NCBI RefSeq assembly: GCF_001428435.1
Contig: NZ_LMSO01000001.1
Location: forward strand, 372,001-436,000
Reading direction: 5' to 3'
Length of the DNA stretch: 64,000 nucleotides
Origin: Arthrobacter sp. Soil782
GTDB lineage: Bacteria > Actinomycetota > Actinomycetes > Actinomycetales > Micrococcaceae
Shown: positions 60,999 to 64,000 of the stretch, one piece after another
Position numbering within the stretch: position 1 is the first letter of the stretch
Layout of the letters: each line of letters starts with the position of its first letter
Notes under the pieces: generated by a model
The model's database searches: none
Seen by the model: the letters and a program-made list of their open reading frames with translations, nothing else
What the model was told of the DNA's origin: nothing
Position numbers and translations under genes: made by a program

Positions 60999-62012
60999 CT
61001 AGGAGGCGTATCCCTGCGGGTTGTTCTTCTGCCAGCGCCAGTGATCCTCGCACATCTGGTCCAGTGACTTATGCGCCGACCACCCAAGGTCCGCCAGCGC
61101 TGACGAAGGATCCGCATAGCTGACGGCTGCGTCTCCCGGCCGCCGGGGAGCGAACTCGTAGGGGATCTCGTGGCCGGCCGCCCTGGAGAAGGCTGCGAGC
61201 ACCTCAAGCACCGATGAGCCGTTACCTGTCCCCAGGTTCCAGCGGTGCACCCCGGAGTGGGAGGTGAGAAAGTTCAGGGCAGCTACGTGGCCGTCCGCGA
61301 GGTCCACCACGTGGATATAGTCGCGGATTCCGGTGCCGTCCGGGGTTGGGTAGTCATTGCCGAAGACCATAACTTTCTCGCGCCTGCCGACCGCCACCTG
61401 TGCCACGAACGGCAGCAGGTTGTTCGGGATGCCCGTTGGATCTTCGCCGATACGCCCCGACTCGTGCGCACCCACCGGGTTGAAGTAGCGCAGCAGCGCG
61501 ATGTTCCAGCGGCCATCGGAGGCACCGACGTCGCTCAGGATGTCCTCGATCTGCTCCTTGGTGCGCCCGTAGGGGTTGGTTGCGTCCAGCGGCATTTTCT
61601 CGATCAGCGGTACCTCTTCGGACGCACCGTAGACCGTAGCCGAGGAGCTGAAGACCAGGGTGCGGACGTTGTGGCGGTCCATGGTGCGCAGCAGGTTCAG
61701 GGTTCCGCCCACGTTGTTGTGGTAGTAGAACAGCGGTTTTTCCACTGACTCACCCACTGCCTTCAGCCCGGCGAAATGGATGACGGCCTCGACGGCCTCG
61801 GCTTCGAACACGGCGTCGAGCGCGTGCTCGTCGAGCAGATCCACCTTGCGGAAAGCCACCTCGCGGCCGGCCAGCTCCTCCACCCGCTTCAGGGCGGTTT
61901 CGCTTGAGTTGTAGAGGTTGTCCACTACGACGACGTCGTGGCCCGCCTCCAGGAGTGCAAGTGTGGTGTGCGAGCCAATGTAACCGCTTCCGCCGGTGAC
62001 GAGTATCTTCAT
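60999..62012 (-). CDS. galE: UDP-glucose 4-epimerase
   Basis: 337 aa. NAD-binding GGSGYIGSHTTLALLEAG at the N-terminus, catalytic SSSATVYG and YGRTK (the Tyr-x-x-x-Lys pair, about residue 147), and the DYIHVVDLADGH segment. Interconverts UDP-glucose and UDP-galactose. Uses the product of galU. Divergent from the gene starting near 62161. Confidence 0.96.
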   Translation of the reverse strand: MKILVTGGSGYIGSHTTLALLEAGHDVVVVDNLYNSSETALKRVEELAGREVAFRKVDLLDEHALDAVFEAEAVEAVIHFAGLKAVGESVEKPLFYYHNNVGGTLNLLRTMDRHNVRTLVFSSSATVYGASEEVPLIEKMPLDATNPYGRTKEQIEDILSDVGASDGRWNIALLRYFNPVGAHESGRIGEDPTGIPNNLLPFVAQVAVGRREKVMVFGNDYPTPDGTGIRDYIHVVDLADGHVAALNFLTSHSGVHRWNLGTGNGSSVLEVLAAFSRAAGHEIPYEFAPRRPGDAAVSYADPSSALADLGWSAHKSLDQMCEDHWRWQKNNPQGYAS

Positions 62013-62160
62013 GGGTTCAAGCCTACCGACCAGCGGTATTTCGGACCTAAGTGAGTCACCGGGCTCTTGCTCTGGAGACGTCGGGGCTATCGGTCTACCC
62101 TTGGAGGATCACGCGCGCGAGCCGGTTCGGGTTATGCCGGCGGAGAGGCGGGGACACCGC

Positions 62161-62772
62161 ATGCACGTCAATGGAGCGCCCTCCTGGAAAGTGGGAGCGG
62201 GCACGTCTCTGGCCATGTGCTTCGCGCTGTATCTGCGGGACTGCGCAGGTCTCGGTGCGATCGGCAAGCCTGCAGTATCGCCGGTGAAGCCCCCTGTCCG
62301 CTGCCTGAATCCGCGCCAGGCGGTCCACGCCGCCGGCGGGGTCCCTGCGCTGCGGGTGGAGTGGGAGGCCTGGTGGTATCAACTGGTTGCCGGACATGGA
62401 AACGGCACCAACCTTCCTACGCCGCCGGACTTCCCGGAGTTCGACTCCATGCCCGCACTCCAGCGCCTCACCCACGCTCACTATGGAACCGCGTTGGCGT
62501 GGACGCAGGAGCGTGAAGCACGCTGGCGCGAGCGCGAACAACAGCGCATGCACGACGTCGGTCAGCGGCGGTTCGGTGATCTCGTCCGGGAACGCGAACT
62601 CGAACTTGGACGGCCCGCGAGGAACTTCTCGCTCTCCGTGGTGGAGCTGCCGCTAAGCGAAGACCGGGCCTGGTATGTCGAACCGGACATGCTCATTCTG
62701 AGCGAGGACCTCTACGACGACGAAGCGACCTTCCGGAGCTATGTCCAGCCGGTGGTGGAGATCATCGCGTAG
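62161..62772 (+). CDS. Hypothetical actinobacterial protein
   Basis: 203 aa from the ATG at 62161 (MHVNGAPSWKVGAGTSLA); an ATG at 62134 adds 9 residues. Soluble, helical, with the acidic end LILSEDLYDDEATFRSYVQPVVEIIA. The pattern recurs in related actinobacteria but without a known function. Divergent from galE; convergent with the next gene, 6 nt apart. Confidence 0.75.
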   Translation: MHVNGAPSWKVGAGTSLAMCFALYLRDCAGLGAIGKPAVSPVKPPVRCLNPRQAVHAAGGVPALRVEWEAWWYQLVAGHGNGTNLPTPPDFPEFDSMPALQRLTHAHYGTALAWTQEREARWREREQQRMHDVGQRRFGDLVRERELELGRPARNFSLSVVELPLSEDRAWYVEPDMLILSEDLYDDEATFRSYVQPVVEIIA

Positions 62773-62778
62773 CGCCTG

Positions 62779-63648
62779 CTAGGCGGCGACCTCGGCAAGG
62801 GTGATCAGCACCTGCCCGGTCTCAGTTTCTGCGGTGGTCCAGCCGCCGTCGGCCCGGTTCCACTGCAGTCCCGCATGGGAGACGGAAGTGATGCCCAGTT
62901 CCTTGGCATTGGCCACCGCAAACTGTGCCGCGGCCCACCCCTCTGATCCGGAGGCGCTGGTCACGAGACCCTCTTCGGTTGCAGCTGTGGGTAGGGCTGG
63001 AAAGACGGCTGCGAAGCGTTCGGTCACCGCTGCCGCGCTGCCTGATGCAACGGGCTTACGCAGTACGCAGTTCAGCGAGGCGGGGGATTGGCCCGTCAGC
63101 GCTGAGGCGAACGCGCGCGCCTCAGGCTCGTGATCGGCATAAGCGTCCGGGTAAGCGCTGCGCTGAACGAGCTGTGCGGCCTCCGTGATGGGCAGACTCT
63201 GGTATCCCGGAACCGTGACCAGCTCATCGTAAAACGCTCCGGCTGCGTAAATGGGATCCTGCACCTGCTCCTCGGTGCCCCAGCCTTGGGACGGACGCTG
63301 CTGAAACAGTCCCCGGGAGTCCGGCCCCGCCTGGTCGCCGTAGTCCAAATTCCGCAGGCCCGATTCCTGGACGGCTGTGGCCAGCGCAATCGATACCGCG
63401 CGCGGCGGCAGGCCACGGGTCACGGCTACTCCTGCGATAGTGGATGCGTTTGCGGCCTGCTCCGGCGCCAGCTCATAGGTATCCGTACCGACGACGGCGC
63501 TGCACCGCTCACGGACCAGCACCTCAGAGGAGTTCAGTTGGCTGATGGCCAGGTAGGCTCCACCGCCGACCACCGCCGTCAACAGCGTGAGGACACCGGC
63601 CGCGCGGAGGCGGCGCCGTCGTCGGGCCTGCTTCTTGGTCTGGAGCAC
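62779..63648 (-). CDS. Secreted lysozyme-like protein
   Basis: 289 aa. A very basic N-terminus (KKQARRRRRLR), a membrane helix (about residues 15-37), then an extracytoplasmic domain with ATAVQESGLRNLDYG...DSRGLFQQRPSQGWG, the catalytic-region pattern of lytic-transglycosylase-like folds. Glu in VQESG would be the acid. May act on peptidoglycan; the activity is inferred. Followed after 8 nt by dapD on the same strand. Confidence 0.8.
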   Translation of the reverse strand: MLQTKKQARRRRRLRAAGVLTLLTAVVGGGAYLAISQLNSSEVLVRERCSAVVGTDTYELAPEQAANASTIAGVAVTRGLPPRAVSIALATAVQESGLRNLDYGDQAGPDSRGLFQQRPSQGWGTEEQVQDPIYAAGAFYDELVTVPGYQSLPITEAAQLVQRSAYPDAYADHEPEARAFASALTGQSPASLNCVLRKPVASGSAAAVTERFAAVFPALPTAATEEGLVTSASGSEGWAAAQFAVANAKELGITSVSHAGLQWNRADGGWTTAETETGQVLITLAEVAA

Positions 63649-63656
63649 TCAAATCC

Positions 63657-64000
63657 CTAGTTGGCGTGGAGCGCAGCGTTCAGTGCGATGCCCTGCCCCG
63701 AGCGCTGCCGGGCTTCGACGACGCCGGTGGTCGAGTTGCGGATGAATAGCACTCCGGACTGTCCCGAGAGGTCGGCAGCCTTGGCGATCGAGCCATCCGG
63801 GAGGGTCACCTTGGTTCCTGCCGTGATGTAGAGGCCGGCCTCCACCACGCAGTCGTCACCGAGGGAGATACCGATCCCGGCCTGTGCGCTCAGGAGGCAG
63901 CGCTCGCCGATGCTGATGCGTTCCTTGCCGCCGCCTGAGAGGGTACCCATGATCGAGGAGCCGCCGCCGATATCGGAGCCGTTTCCCACGACGACGCCGG
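63657..64000 (-). CDS. dapD: Tetrahydrodipicolinate N-succinyltransferase (3' part)
   Basis: The frame runs off the right edge of the window, so only the C-terminal 110-114 residues are seen. Left-handed beta-helix of the hexapeptide acyltransferase type: [20 protein letters not shown], then [31 protein letters not shown]. The DapD end (NAALHAN) matches. Second enzyme of the succinylase lysine branch, before DapC. Confidence 0.95.
   Translation of the reverse strand, partial: GVVVGNGSDIGGGSSIMGTLSGGGKERISIGERCLLSAQAGIGISLGDDCVVEAGLYITAGTKVTLPDGSIAKAADLSGQSGVLFIRNSTTGVVEARQRSGQGIALNAALHAN

Overview
The window is high-GC chromosomal DNA that reads as an actinobacterium, most likely an Arthrobacter-like member of the Micrococcaceae. 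The main reasons are gene content and order: guaB beside a GuaB3-type paralogue, a DUF3817 protein just before guaA, a 7Fe ferredoxin immediately before dapC, and a citrate synthase / dapC / dapD neighbourhood. Many genes also begin 6-8 nt after a TANNNT box, which is the leaderless transcript layout common in this phylum. The genus is inference. There are no rRNA or tRNA genes, no CRISPR array, no prophage and no insertion sequence that I can see.

Layout. 1-13.7 kb: the purine and glycerol region. It holds the 3' part of guaB, a three-gene minus-strand module containing a WXG100 (ESX-type) protein, guaB3, glpD, a PTS EIIA-like gene, a two-gene heterodimeric ABC exporter, SURF1, DUF3817 and guaA. 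13.8-23.8 kb: a 1360-aa degenerate SF1 helicase-like protein; a minus-strand run of a SAF-domain protein, an FmdB zinc-ribbon protein and 5-formyl-THF cyclo-ligase; then galU, a RimJ-like acetyltransferase, a membrane protein and an aminoglycoside-phosphotransferase-fold protein. 24-32.9 kb: a two-component system with an acidic co-encoded protein, two Lrp/AsnC regulators, an MFS exporter, an ArsR-type regulator with a clear operator, a BadF-type kinase, a Nudix hydrolase, and rsgA preceded by a 29-codon ORF with a near-perfect Shine-Dalgarno. 33-36.7 kb: a complete OpuC-type compatible-solute ABC operon. 36.8-45.2 kb: housekeeping genes alaA, ppk2, xseB-xseA, ispH, rmuC and ychF. 45.2-46.6 kb: a short decayed or accessory patch with gene fragments, a PIN-domain toxin without a recognisable antitoxin, and an orphan Cys/His protein. 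46.6-54.5 kb: arfB and a split oligopeptide ABC system (binding protein, internal terminator, new promoter, two permeases, an inverted PH-like gene, fused double ATPase). 54.6-64 kb: typA, small regulators, ferredoxin, dapC, gltA, galE, a secreted lysozyme-like protein and the 3' part of dapD.

How the genes work together. guaB and guaA make GMP from IMP. dapC and dapD are two consecutive lysine/peptidoglycan precursor steps lying a few kb apart. galU and galE supply UDP-sugars. The OpuC-like operon and the oligopeptide operon are two complete importers. XseA and XseB form exonuclease VII. The two ABC half-transporters at 7.2-10.7 kb make sense only as a heterodimer, because each has lost the ATP-site motifs that the other keeps.

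Limits. All calls are by reading translated sequence and motif recognition. No database search was run. Start codons were moved from the longest ORF where a Shine-Dalgarno, a -10 box or homologue-like N-terminus argued for it, and this is stated in each case.
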